DNA from: Alistipes sp.
GTDB taxonomy: Bacteria; Bacteroidota; Bacteroidia; Bacteroidales; Rikenellaceae
Direction of reading: 5' to 3'
Assembly: GCA_017629035.1 (NCBI GenBank)
Contig: JAGBXX010000022.1
Location: 1 to 46,006, forward strand
Length of the DNA: 46,006 bases
Positions 15,468 to 24,477 of this stretch are shown one piece after another. The notes beneath the pieces are model-generated. The model was given only the letters and a program-made list of their open reading frames with translations, was not told the origin of the DNA and did no database searches. The position numbers were made by a program, and so were the translations under genes. How positions within the stretch are numbered: the first letter of the stretch is position 1; each line of letters opens with the position of its first letter.

Positions 15468-17843
15468 CTACTCCTCAGCTACGCCACCTGTTGTGGTCTG
15501 GATCTTAATCTCCTCCTCAGCACCACCATTGGCCATAGCCTCACGCACAGCCTCAGCATCGTCGCCATAGATCTCCTTAAAGGCGTCGACACCAGACTCT
15601 GAGCTATCGTTTGCTGCGGCCTCAGCCTGCTCGGCAGCAAGACGCTCCTCCTCGAGGCGCTTAGCCTCCTCCTCGGCCTCCTGCTCCATGAGCTTGCGCT
15701 GCTGCTCATAGTACTTAGAGTTGCGGTCGGTAATCTTAGAGAGTGAGTCGATGAGCTTCTCGTCGCATGTGAGATACAACGACACCTTAGTACCACGTGT
15801 CACACCCTTCTTCGAAGGCTGTGTCTGCATATATACACGTGCCAAGCGACGGCTCTTAAGATCCTTAACAGTCTCGTCGTAGACAATCTTATTTACATTG
15901 AGGCCACTTGTCCAGAGGGCATTCTTAGCCTGTGGCAGACGCATACCCATGAGCTGTGGCACCGATGTAATCTGCTTGCCTGCACGATAGCCCACGTTGA
16001 GTATCACGCCAGTTCCCTGTGCGAGCTTGATGTTTGTTGTTCGTGTCATGAGCTTGCCATTTACACGCTGCTCGATAACCTGGCCATCGTATGAGTGTGG
16101 CACATATACAAGCTTCTCGATATTGAAGCCATCACGCTCAAGCTGGTTGATTGCCTGGCGCAACGACTGGTTGGCCACATACGGCATCTTGACCATACGG
16201 CGGCTAAAGGCATTCACCGTGAGGTAGATCTTACGATCGGGCTTAACAGTAACCTCACGCACGGTCGAAGGTGCTGGCATCTGGTCTACAACAACGCCAC
16301 CGTCGATATCCGACTCATATACCGAGTCACGGATGACAACCTGCAGATCCAACTCATCGGCGAGTCTATAAGCATCGTCCATCGACATCTCGATAAAGTT
16401 AGGCACCACGATAGCTCTGCCGTGGCGAGTACCCCACCTAAGACCAAAGTAGACACCAAAGATTACCATAAGGCCAAAGGCACCGATAAGGAGCACGGTC
16501 CAGAGCAACATATTGCGCTCGTACATCTCCTTAAAACCACCCTTCTGGCCTGTTGATGACTTCTGAGCCTGGTCTGAAGCAGGCTTGCTCTTCTTGTCAC
16601 TTAACTTGTTCATTTCCATGTTACTATTTATCGTTTCTTCTTTAATTTCCTTCTCCGTTGGGGTTTCGCTCTCAGCCACAGCCACCACAATGGGCTCCGC
16701 CTCGTGGCTCAAGACCTCGCTTACTGATGCATCCTCGGTATACTCCACCGTAGTAGCACTCAGCTCGCTACGATGCAACTCGTTGTAGTGCGTATCTCGC
16801 TCCACGGCAACAAAGCCCGCATCGTGCACCAACGCCTCGAGCTCCTCGACACTCATCGTGGGTCGCTGGTCGGCACCCGCCATTGAGTAGATCTTGGTAG
16901 AGTCGTCGATAGTGCCGTCGATATCGTCGGCACCAAAGGCAAGAGCCATCTCCGTAACACTCTTACCATAGGCCACCCAGTAGGCCTTGATATGAGGAAT
17001 ATTGTCGAGGAAGATGCGGCTCATGGCCATCATACGCATATCCTCCTCCACAGAGCACTCGCCACACTCGGACATACGGTTGTTGCGGCTGCGATACTTC
17101 AGCGGGATAAAGGCATTGAAGCCTGGAGCCTCGTCCTGCAACTCACGCAGGCGGTTGAGGTGATCCACCCTCTGCTCGATGGTCTCTACATGGCCATAGA
17201 GCATTGTGCAGTTGGTATCAAGCCCGAGCTTGTGCGCCGTACGGTGTACGGCAAGCCACTCCTCGGATGAGCACTTATCGGGGCAGAGCTTGGCACGCAG
17301 CTCCTCGTCAAAGAGCTCGGCACCACCACCAGGGATGCTCTCCATGCCAGCCTCCATCAGAAGCTTAAGACCCTCCTCGAGCGTAAATCCAGCACGATGA
17401 ATCATATATGATATCTCGACAGCCGTGTAGGCCTTGACAGCCACCTCGGGCAACGCACGCTTAACACGACGTATCATCTCGCAGTACGACTCGAGCGTAT
17501 GGTCGGGGTGCACGCCACCTACGATATGCACCTCGGTAATACCCGTGCCCGACATCTTACGTGCACGCTCCTCGATCTCGTCAAGGGTCATGTTCCACGA
17601 GTCGGGGTCGCCCTGACGACGGCGGAACGAGCAGAACTCGCAGTTGAAGATACAGATGTTCGAGGGCTCGATATGTATGTTGCGGTTATAGTAGACCAAC
17701 TCGCCACTGGCAGCTCGCTTGCGGCTCACGGCCAGCTCGCCAAGCAACCAGAGCGGTGCCTCGCGCCACAACACAATAGCATCCTCGACCTTGAGGCGCT
17801 CACCACGACGTAAATAGTCGACAATATGTGAAATACTCTGCAT
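15468..17843 (-). CDS. mqnE: MqnE (aminofutalosine synthase) fused in frame to a PASTA-domain membrane protein
   Basis: A 791-residue two-part protein. Residues 1 to about 370 are the radical SAM enzyme MqnE, which joins chorismate-derived enolpyruvyl-benzoate and SAM into aminofutalosine for menaquinone synthesis; the cluster-binding cysteines are C64, C68 and C71 (CIFNCEFC). After a linker rich in Glu, Ser, Thr and Val come a membrane helix (LLWTVLLIGAFGLMVIFGVYFG), three PASTA repeats (VVPNFIEM, KMPYVANQ and SVPQLMGM starts) and an acidic coiled-coil-like tail. PASTA modules bind cell-wall or muropeptide ligands. I chose the ATG at 17843, 1 nt after the lptG stop; the frame is open 17 codons earlier. 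An internal ATG at 16619 (residue 409) matches the expected start of a stand-alone PASTA protein, so two products are possible. The join is either a true fusion or a lost stop codon. Confidence 0.8.
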   Translation of the reverse strand: MQSISHIVDYLRRGERLKVEDAIVLWREAPLWLLGELAVSRKRAASGELVYYNRNIHIEPSNICIFNCEFCSFRRRQGDPDSWNMTLDEIEERARKMSGTGITEVHIVGGVHPDHTLESYCEMIRRVKRALPEVAVKAYTAVEISYMIHRAGFTLEEGLKLLMEAGMESIPGGGAELFDEELRAKLCPDKCSSEEWLAVHRTAHKLGLDTNCTMLYGHVETIEQRVDHLNRLRELQDEAPGFNAFIPLKYRSRNNRMSECGECSVEEDMRMMAMSRIFLDNIPHIKAYWVAYGKSVTEMALAFGADDIDGTIDDSTKIYSMAGADQRPTMSVEELEALVHDAGFVAVERDTHYNELHRSELSATTVEYTEDASVSEVLSHEAEPIVVAVAESETPTEKEIKEETINSNMEMNKLSDKKSKPASDQAQKSSTGQKGGFKEMYERNMLLWTVLLIGAFGLMVIFGVYFGLRWGTRHGRAIVVPNFIEMSMDDAYRLADELDLQVVIRDSVYESDIDGGVVVDQMPAPSTVREVTVKPDRKIYLTVNAFSRRMVKMPYVANQSLRQAINQLERDGFNIEKLVYVPHSYDGQVIEQRVNGKLMTRTTNIKLAQGTGVILNVGYRAGKQITSVPQLMGMRLPQAKNALWTSGLNVNKIVYDETVKDLKSRRLARVYMQTQPSKKGVTRGTKVSLYLTCDEKLIDSLSKITDRNSKYYEQQRKLMEQEAEEEAKRLEEERLAAEQAEAAANDSSESGVDAFKEIYGDDAEAVREAMANGGAEEEIKIQTTTGGVAEE

Positions 17844-17844
17844 A

Positions 17845-18960
17845 CTACTTTGGTGCTTTAATGTAGACATAAGCGCCGATAAAGGCGAAGACAATATTTG
17901 GAAGCCATACTCCGAGCCATGGTATCATAGAGCCACTGATGGCAATCTGCTCAAAGACACGACCCAGCATGATATAACTGAAACATAGGGCTATACCAAG
18001 ACCGATGTGCATACCCATACCACCACGCATCTTGCGTGAGGAGAGCGACACGCCAATAAGCGTGAGGATAAACGTTGCAATAGGGTACGAGAAGCGGGCA
18101 TGACGCTCCACCTCGATGATATATACATCGTCCGAACTCTTCTCTCGCTGCTGCGTGATATAGTCGTTAAGCTCGCTGATAGTCATGGTCTTAACCAACG
18201 ATTTTGTCTCGCCGAGCTCTCGGGCATCGAGGTTAATGAGCGTATCGAGGTTGCGGTGTAGCTCAAAGTCGTAGGCACCACTTTCGGAGAGAGAGTAGGT
18301 GGCATAGCGAGGTGCTGTCCAGCGCCCCGACTCCTCGTCGAACGTCGCACTTGCCGCCTCGAGCTTTGCCGTGAGCTTCGAGTCATCGTACTGCTCCAGG
18401 GCAAAGAACGACACCACCTCGGCACGTGGGCTATAGCCACGCACATAGGCAAACGTGCCTGGGGCAATCTGGCGATAGGCATTATCGTCGTAGAGCACAC
18501 GCTGGCTACTCTTGATATACTGGCTCTCAAACTGTATGATATCACGCTGCGCCTGGGGTATCACCCAGAGGCTGAGGCTCATATTCACCACGGTGATGAT
18601 AAAAGCACCGAGGAAGTAGGGCCACATAAGTCGTCTGAAGCTCACACCACCCGACAGGATAGCCACAATCTCGGTCTGCATCGCAAGCTTCGAGGTGAAG
18701 AAGATCACGGCAATAAACGTGAACAGCGACGAGAACTGATTGATGAAGTATGGAATGAAGTTGAGGTAGTAGTCGTTGATAATCGCCTCACGGGGTGCCT
18801 TGAGCTCCGTGAAGTCATCGACCTTCTCAACATAGTCAAAGACCACCACAATGATGATGATCATCAACAAGCCGAAGACATAGGTCCTCAGGAATTTACC
18901 GAGGATATATCTATCGAGGGTTCCATAACCCGGTATGGATGGTATCAGTTTAAATCTCAT
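17845..18960 (-). CDS. lptG: LptF/LptG-family permease (lipopolysaccharide export)
   Basis: LptG with LptF and the LptB ATPase extracts lipopolysaccharide from the inner membrane and passes it to LptC and LptA. The 371-residue chain begins TLDRYILGKFLRTYVFGLLM, a typical start of YjgP/YjgQ proteins. It has six membrane segments in two groups (residues about 25-125 and 275-368) around a periplasmic beta-jellyroll. SYPIATFILTLIGVSLSSRKMRGGMG is the conserved cytoplasmic-loop region. Bacteroidetes often have the two permeases at separate loci; LptG is my preferred label but LptF cannot be excluded. It lies 51 nt after tgt and 1 nt before mqnE. Confidence 0.85.
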   Translation of the reverse strand: MRFKLIPSIPGYGTLDRYILGKFLRTYVFGLLMIIIIVVVFDYVEKVDDFTELKAPREAIINDYYLNFIPYFINQFSSLFTFIAVIFFTSKLAMQTEIVAILSGGVSFRRLMWPYFLGAFIITVVNMSLSLWVIPQAQRDIIQFESQYIKSSQRVLYDDNAYRQIAPGTFAYVRGYSPRAEVVSFFALEQYDDSKLTAKLEAASATFDEESGRWTAPRYATYSLSESGAYDFELHRNLDTLINLDARELGETKSLVKTMTISELNDYITQQREKSSDDVYIIEVERHARFSYPIATFILTLIGVSLSSRKMRGGMGMHIGLGIALCFSYIMLGRVFEQIAISGSMIPWLGVWLPNIVFAFIGAYVYIKAPK

Positions 18961-19011
18961 AATTCAACTTTTTGGCCTTCTGCGGCCACTAAACATCTAA
19001 GCCACTGGGGA

Positions 19012-20142
19012 CTACAATCTGCGGGCAAGCTTTACGACCATCTCCTCCTTCCAGGGTTTGAAGTCGCCTGCGATGATATGCTTGCGAGCCTCACCCACCA
19101 ACCAGAGGTAGAATGCCGTGTTGTGCAGCGAGGCGATCTGCGCCGCCAACATCTCCTTGCATACGACAAGGTGGTGCAGATAGGCCTTGGTGTACTGGTG
19201 GTCGGCAAACGTAACTCCGTTAGGGTCGATTGGCGAGAAGTCATCCTCCCACTTCTTGTTACGGATATTTATCACACCCTCCGAGGTGAAGAGCTGACCA
19301 TTGCGGCCATTGCGTGTAGGCATCACACAGTCGAACATATCGACACCACGGTCGATAGCCTCGAGGATATTTATCGGCGTACCCACACCCATCAAGTATC
19401 GTGGCTTATCGGTCGGAAGCACCGCATTACACACCTCAATCATAGAGTACATCACGTCGGTAGGCTCACCCACAGCCAAGCCACCAATAGCATAGCCATC
19501 GGCATTATACTGCAACACATTGCGTGCAGCTCTCTCACGCAGGTCTGCATAGCCTGCACCCTGCACGATTGGGAAGAGTGCCTGGTAGTGGCCCCACTTG
19601 GGCTGTGTCTGGTGGTAGCGGTTGAAGCAGCGATCCAGCCAACGCTCGGTGAGTGCCAGCGACTTCGAGGCGTAGTCGTACGAGGCATCGCCTGGAGGGC
19701 ACTCATCAAATGCCATCATGATATCGGCGCCGATAGTACGCTCCGTGTCGATAACATTCTCAGGCGTGAAGAGGTGGCGTGAGCCGTCGATATGCGACTG
19801 GAAGTGGCATCCCTCCTCCTTGAGCTTACGACACGCAGCCAACGAAAACACCTGAAAACCACCACTATCCGTGAGCATAGGCTTGTTCCACGACGAGAAG
19901 CGATGCACACCACCCGCCTTCTCAATAATATCCATTCCTGGACGGAGATAGAGGTGATAGGTGTTGGCAAGAATAATCTGCGCTTTGGCCTCGTGTTCGA
20001 TATCACGATGAAATATTCCCTTCATCGCTGCGGCAGTGCCCACAGGCATGAAGATTGGGGTCTGGATAGGGCCATGGTCGGTCTGCAGAAGACCAGCACG
20101 AGCCTTAGTACCAGGTGCGGTATGTTGTAAAGTAAATTCCAT
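19012..20142 (-). CDS. tgt: Queuine/preQ1 tRNA-guanine transglycosylase
   Basis: Tgt swaps guanine-34 of GUN-anticodon tRNAs for preQ1. The 376-residue form starts at MEFTLQHTAPGTKAR (ATG 20142); a longer open frame reaches 20253 but would run through the promoter. Motifs present: DSGGFQVFSL with the proton-relay Asp, GGLAVGEP, and the second catalytic Asp in MFDCVMPTRNGRNGQLFT. The usual zinc site CxCxxC before TKAYLHHL is absent: the segment reads DPNGVTFADHQYTKAYLHH. The His ligand in SLHNTAFYLW is kept. I recall similar Cys loss in other Bacteroidetes but cannot verify it. First gene of the lptG, mqnE::PASTA, rluD cluster. Confidence 0.93.
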   Translation of the reverse strand: MEFTLQHTAPGTKARAGLLQTDHGPIQTPIFMPVGTAAAMKGIFHRDIEHEAKAQIILANTYHLYLRPGMDIIEKAGGVHRFSSWNKPMLTDSGGFQVFSLAACRKLKEEGCHFQSHIDGSRHLFTPENVIDTERTIGADIMMAFDECPPGDASYDYASKSLALTERWLDRCFNRYHQTQPKWGHYQALFPIVQGAGYADLRERAARNVLQYNADGYAIGGLAVGEPTDVMYSMIEVCNAVLPTDKPRYLMGVGTPINILEAIDRGVDMFDCVMPTRNGRNGQLFTSEGVINIRNKKWEDDFSPIDPNGVTFADHQYTKAYLHHLVVCKEMLAAQIASLHNTAFYLWLVGEARKHIIAGDFKPWKEEMVVKLARRL

Positions 20143-20160
20143 ACATGTATATATAACGCA

Positions 20161-20191
20161 CAAAGGTAGTAAAAATTTAGCAATGTGCAAA
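20161..20191 (-). promoter_or_regulatory. Promoter of tgt
   Basis: On the minus strand TTTG (20191-20188), 19 nt, TACCTTTG (20168-20161). Predicted transcription start near 20157, leaving a 15-nt leader before the ATG at 20142, which supports that start codon. Confidence 0.75.
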
Positions 20192-20270
20192 CCAAAAATT
20201 TCACTCTCGCATCTTTTTTCGTCAAGGCGGAAAAATATTCGAAAAAGAGCCAAATGTTTGGCGTTGATAT

Positions 20271-20301
20271 TTTGACTTTTGCCATTTTTTGCCTACATTT
20301 G
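20271..20301 (+). promoter_or_regulatory. Promoter of the GT2-like gene
   Basis: TTTG (20271-20274), 19 nt, TACATTTG (20294-20301). Transcription would start near 20305, ruling out the longer frame from 20279 and supporting the ATG at 20330. Confidence 0.75.
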
Positions 20302-20329
20302 CACGTTATATCATCATACGAATATTGTT

Positions 20330-21487
20330 ATGAACTTTTTTAACCAGATAATCGAACACTACACTTGGGCAGGAATAGCTCTACTGGCGATAATTCTCAT
20401 ACTCTTCGTCACCCAGCTATACTACTACGCCATAGTCTATCGACGCATTCATCGCTTCCGCCTTGTGCACCGCAACAAGAAGTATTGCGAGGAGCCATTT
20501 GTGTCGGTAATTGTTGCCGTGCGTGGCGAGGATGAGCGCTTCCTTGGCGAGCAGCTGCCTACGCTCCTTGCCCAGACCTACAACGTCTACGAGGTTGTGG
20601 TAGTATACATTGGCCGTGATGTGGACTACTATGCTGAGCTTCAGCGCATTCGCGACCAGCGCTCGAACATGAAGCTCACAAAGCTTAGTGGCAACGGACG
20701 TATCTACATCACCACAAAGCAGGCATACAACGTGGGTATCAAGTCGGCGCAGTACGACAACCTGCTCTTCACCACCCCAGGCACCATTCCTGCAACTGTG
20801 GAGTGGGTGACCTACATGGCTCACGCCTTCGAGCGTGGCATCATCGTGGCAGGAGCTTCGGCACCCCACTTCGAGCAGAAGAGCCTCAAGACATTCCTCA
20901 TGCGCATGGCCGAGTTCCACTACAGCCGCAACCACATGGCTATGTCCGTGAGCGACCGCATCTACGTGGCTCCACGCAGCAACTTCGGCTTCACACGCAA
21001 GCTCTACGAGGCGACACGTGGCTTCAACCACCTGAATATGGATATCGGCGAGAACGACCTCTACATACAGTCCGTAACACGACCTCAGCGCAGCGCAGTG
21101 ATGCTCTCGCCAAAGTCGTTGGTATACGAGGAACGTCCCTCGACATGGCGCGAGTGGCTCGACGTGGTACGCTACAACCGCTCTACGGCAGACTACTACC
21201 CCACATTCATCAAGACCTTCGGCATGTGGGAGGCAGGTAGCAGAACGCTATTCTTCCTTGCCACAATCACCGCCCTTGTGGTGCTTCCGCTCGAGCTCAA
21301 GATCTTTGCCCTTGCCATGGCACTCTTGCGCTACCTCATCGTAGCGCTCTCCACACGCCTCACTGCCGCAAAGTTTGGCGAGCAGGGCATAATGCTCAAC
21401 TACTGGATCTACGACTTGCTTGGCCCAGCCATCGACTATATCATCTCGCTCAAAAAGAGCAACAACAGCCCTAAAGCATGGATATAG
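20330..21487 (+). CDS. Membrane GT2-fold protein with degenerate active-site motifs
   Basis: A 385-residue protein of the family 2 glycosyltransferase fold: an N-terminal membrane helix (about 12-34), a GT2 nucleotide-binding start (FVSVIVAVRGEDERFLGEQLPTL from residue 57) and two or three C-terminal hydrophobic segments. The two acidic motifs normally binding the sugar nucleotide and metal are not seen: the DDxS position reads VVVYIGRDVD and the DxD position reads LLFTTPGT (about 146-152). A GENDLYIQS segment resembles the downstream ED base region. It may be an inactive or highly diverged transferase. It overlaps the sigma-factor gene by 10 nt. Confidence 0.75.
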   Translation: MNFFNQIIEHYTWAGIALLAIILILFVTQLYYYAIVYRRIHRFRLVHRNKKYCEEPFVSVIVAVRGEDERFLGEQLPTLLAQTYNVYEVVVVYIGRDVDYYAELQRIRDQRSNMKLTKLSGNGRIYITTKQAYNVGIKSAQYDNLLFTTPGTIPATVEWVTYMAHAFERGIIVAGASAPHFEQKSLKTFLMRMAEFHYSRNHMAMSVSDRIYVAPRSNFGFTRKLYEATRGFNHLNMDIGENDLYIQSVTRPQRSAVMLSPKSLVYEERPSTWREWLDVVRYNRSTADYYPTFIKTFGMWEAGSRTLFFLATITALVVLPLELKIFALAMALLRYLIVALSTRLTAAKFGEQGIMLNYWIYDLLGPAIDYIISLKKSNNSPKAWI

Positions 21488-22035
21488 AGGAGTATATCGT
21501 AGCCAGCGACTCGCAGCTTGTGCGTCTTTCGGCCGAGGGCGACCACCGTGCCTTCGAGTATCTGTTCATGCGCTACAACGAGGCCATAAAGCACCTCTTT
21601 GAGCAGCGCCTGGGCAGCAGCGACACGGCCGACGACCTGCTACAGGAGACATTCATCAAGGTATATCTCCACCTCTCGGACTACTCCGAGAACTACACCT
21701 TCGGACAGTGGGTATATACCATTGCACGCAACACCCTTGTTGACCACGTGCGCCGCCGTGCCGACGATGTCTCGATCGACAGCAAGTTTATAGCCCCGAT
21801 GGCCACGACACCCTCGCCCGAGGAGTCGGTCATCATCAATCAGCGCACGGCACACTTCGAGGCTTCGCTTGGTGAGCTCTCGGAGGATTATCGCCGAATT
21901 ATCGAGATGCGATTCTTGGACGAGTACTCCTACGAGGAGATTGCCGAGAAGCTCGGACGACCACTAAATACGATCAAGACACAGATACGCCGTGCCAAGG
22001 CTGCGGTATGCAAGATGATCTTGGCCAAGGAGTAA
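21478..22035 (+). CDS. ECF-type RNA polymerase sigma factor
   Basis: A 185-residue sigma-70-family factor of the ECF group, directing RNA polymerase to alternative promoters. Region 2 is seen as AFEYLFMRYNEAIKHLF and TADDLLQETFIKVYLHL (about residues 22-65). Region 4 is the helix-turn-helix SYEEIAEKLGRPLNTIKTQIRRAKAAV near the C-terminus. There is no adjacent anti-sigma gene: the next gene is rsmG after 10 nt. The start overlaps the end of the preceding GT2-like gene by 10 nt, so expression is probably linked. The regulated genes cannot be told from this window. Confidence 0.88.
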   Translation: MDIEEYIVASDSQLVRLSAEGDHRAFEYLFMRYNEAIKHLFEQRLGSSDTADDLLQETFIKVYLHLSDYSENYTFGQWVYTIARNTLVDHVRRRADDVSIDSKFIAPMATTPSPEESVIINQRTAHFEASLGELSEDYRRIIEMRFLDEYSYEEIAEKLGRPLNTIKTQIRRAKAAVCKMILAKE

Positions 22036-22045
22036 TATTTAAGTA

Positions 22046-22681
22046 ATGACTATGAACAGCGACCTTATAAAGCGATATTTTCCCGATATTGACGCTAAGC
22101 AGCAGCAGCAATTCGAAGCTCTCGGCGCACTCTACGAGGAGTGGAACGCCCGCATAAATGTCGTATCTCGCAAGGATATGGAGCACCTCTACACCCGCCA
22201 TATTCTGCACTCACTGGCCATTGCCAAGGTGTGCAAGTTTGAGAGTGGTGCTAAGGTCGTGGATATCGGCTGTGGCGGAGGTTTCCCCTCTGTGCCTCTG
22301 GCTATTATGTTCCCCGAGGTGGAGTTTATTGGTGTGGACTCTATCGCCAAGAAGATACGTGTTGTCGAGGGTGTGGCAGCAGGTGCCCAGATCAAGAACC
22401 TCAGGGCTGTAAACTGCCGTGCTGAGCAGCTCGGCGAGAAGGCAGACTATGTTGTTTCGCGTGCTGTGACCGAAATGGCAAGATTTATGCCATGGGCATG
22501 GCAGCTACTTCGCAAGGGTCAGGCCGGAACATTGCCTAACGGTATTTTATACCTCAAGGGTGGAGATCTTGCCGAGGAGCTCGCCGCAACACGTCGCCGC
22601 TGGGACATCTACGACATACGCACGATGTTCGACGACGAGTTCTTCGAGACCAAGAGGGTTGTTTACACCAAAAAGGATTAA
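22046..22681 (+). CDS. rsmG: 16S rRNA (guanine-527-N7)-methyltransferase
   Basis: RsmG (GidB) methylates G527 of 16S rRNA using SAM. The 211-residue chain has the RsmG N-terminal segment YEEWNARINVVSRKDMEHLYTRHILHSL and the SAM-binding motif VVDIGCGGGFPSVPLA (about 68-83), followed by FIGVDSIAKKI and VVSRAVTEM. Length is typical. A second ATG two codons in is also possible. It lies 10 nt after the sigma factor and 2 nt before the DUF4954 gene. Confidence 0.95.
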   Translation: MTMNSDLIKRYFPDIDAKQQQQFEALGALYEEWNARINVVSRKDMEHLYTRHILHSLAIAKVCKFESGAKVVDIGCGGGFPSVPLAIMFPEVEFIGVDSIAKKIRVVEGVAAGAQIKNLRAVNCRAEQLGEKADYVVSRAVTEMARFMPWAWQLLRKGQAGTLPNGILYLKGGDLAEELAATRRRWDIYDIRTMFDDEFFETKRVVYTKKD

Positions 22682-22683
22682 GA

Positions 22684-24405
22684 ATGAGCAATTTGCGACA
22701 TATAACTCCAGAGGAGCGCTCAGCGCTCGAGTTGCGTGGATGCTGCGTGGAGAGTTGGGACAAGGTGATGGTTGCGCCCGACTTTCGTGCGGAGCAGCTG
22801 CGCAACGTGCGCCTCGAGGGCGAGGTGACAATCGGCGAGCAGAGTTATATTTCGCACTCAACAATATGCAACTACCACATCGGCGACCACTGTCACATCG
22901 ACTCTGTGCTGCGCATGGAGTGTCGCCACGACTCCACATTTGGTAATGGCGTGATGGTGTCGGCCGTGAACGAGAATGGTGGTCGTAGCATACCTATTTA
23001 CAAGGGGCTCACAGCGCAGATTGCCTACATCATGACCATGATGCGCAACCGCACAGAGGCCATAGTAGAGCTCCAGCGCAAGGTTAATGTCGAGGCCGAG
23101 AGGCTTCGTAGCAACATGGGCCGTGTGGAGCGTGGCGTGCGCATCCTCGGCGTTAAGTTTATCCGTGAGGTGAACATCGGTGAGGGCACGACAATCGAGG
23201 GAGCATCGCACCTCGAGAATGGCACCATACTTCGCAACGCCACAATAGGCGTAGATGTGCGTGCCAAGAACTTTATCGTGGACAACGATGCCACGGTAGA
23301 GAGTGGTGCTTGTATTGAGCGCTGCTTTGTTGGCGAGAAGTCGCACCTGGCAAATGGCTTCACGGCTGCCGACTCACTATTTTTTGCCAACTGTCACTGC
23401 GAGAATGGCGAGGCAGCATCGATATTTGCAGGACCATTCACAGTGTCGCACCACAAGTCGTCGCTGCTGATTGCCGGAATATTCTCGTTCTTCAACGCTG
23501 GTAGCGGCACCAACCAGTCGAACCACCTCTTCAAGAGTGGCGCTGTGCATCAGGCCGTACACCTGCGAGGCTCTAAGTTTGGTAGCAATGCCTATGTCAT
23601 GTCGCCAGCCATCGAGGGCCCATATACCGTGATCCTGGGTCGCCACACACGACACCATGACACGCAGGATATGCCATACTCCTACCTTATCGAGGAGGAT
23701 GGAGCCTCGTCACTGGTCCCCGCCATAGCTCTGCGCAGCTACGGCACGGTGCGTGACACAGAGAAGTGGATGACACGTGATAAGCGAGTGATAAAGCGTG
23801 ATAACATACACTTCGAGGAGTACAACCCCTACCTCACAGGCAAGATGCTCCGTGGAGTAGATATTCTCACACGCCTGAGCGACGAGGAGCCCGAGGCCAA
23901 GTTCTACAACTACAACCGCACGGTGATCAAGGCTGCGATGTTGCAGCGAGGTATCAAGCTATATAACAGCGCCATAGCGGCCTCGATAGGCATGATGCTC
24001 TCACGTGGCGACCTTAGTCGTGCCACGGCAGAGAGTTGTGGCGAGTGGGTAGATATTGCGGGCCAGTATCTCCCCGAGGCCATTGTCGAGAATATACTCG
24101 AGCACTCGAAGAGTAGCACTACAACGCTCGACGATATAAAGATGATGTTCGACAAGGCGATGGCCGAATATGACGATATGGCTGCGGCCTATGCCTGCAA
24201 CCTGCTGGGCAACCTACTGGGACGCACGCCGACATCCGAGGATATAGCTTCGGCAATCGAGGCATCAAGGAACATACACAAACGCATGCGTGATATCACC
24301 GAGGCAGACCGCCTACGTGACATAGGCACAGACATGATGATTGGCTACGGATACGACTTCCGAGATCTCGAGGAGCAGGAGGCCGACTTCCGCAACACAC
24401 GATAA
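22684..24405 (+). CDS. DUF4954-type left-handed beta-helix protein
   Basis: A 573-residue protein I assign to the DUF4954 family of Bacteroidetes. Residues about 30-330 carry hexapeptide-like repeats ([LIV]-G-x-x-x) seen in GEVTIGEQSYIS, NIGEGTTIEGASHLENGTILRNATIG and NDATVESGACIERCFVG, the left-handed beta-helix fold used by acyl- and nucleotidyl-sugar transferases. The C-terminal 170 residues are helical and without a recognisable motif. The reaction is unknown; a sugar-nucleotide or acyl transferase role is only suggested by the fold. It follows rsmG after 2 nt and precedes trxB by 72 nt. Confidence 0.8.
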   Translation: MSNLRHITPEERSALELRGCCVESWDKVMVAPDFRAEQLRNVRLEGEVTIGEQSYISHSTICNYHIGDHCHIDSVLRMECRHDSTFGNGVMVSAVNENGGRSIPIYKGLTAQIAYIMTMMRNRTEAIVELQRKVNVEAERLRSNMGRVERGVRILGVKFIREVNIGEGTTIEGASHLENGTILRNATIGVDVRAKNFIVDNDATVESGACIERCFVGEKSHLANGFTAADSLFFANCHCENGEAASIFAGPFTVSHHKSSLLIAGIFSFFNAGSGTNQSNHLFKSGAVHQAVHLRGSKFGSNAYVMSPAIEGPYTVILGRHTRHHDTQDMPYSYLIEEDGASSLVPAIALRSYGTVRDTEKWMTRDKRVIKRDNIHFEEYNPYLTGKMLRGVDILTRLSDEEPEAKFYNYNRTVIKAAMLQRGIKLYNSAIAASIGMMLSRGDLSRATAESCGEWVDIAGQYLPEAIVENILEHSKSSTTTLDDIKMMFDKAMAEYDDMAAAYACNLLGNLLGRTPTSEDIASAIEASRNIHKRMRDITEADRLRDIGTDMMIGYGYDFRDLEEQEADFRNTR

Positions 24406-24477
24406 TAGACAGGTAGACAAGCTATTAACCAACAGACAACACTATTAACAAACTATACAACTAAAACAAGCAAAACT

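Noticed and set aside
19012-20253. The longer 413-residue form of Tgt
   Set aside because: Its start lies upstream of the predicted transcription start (about 20157), and its extra residues do not resemble Tgt; the ATG at 20142 fits the family start.
24406-24477. A promoter in front of trxB
   Set aside because: No TAnnTTTG box is visible in the 72-nt gap; read-through from upstream seems as likely.
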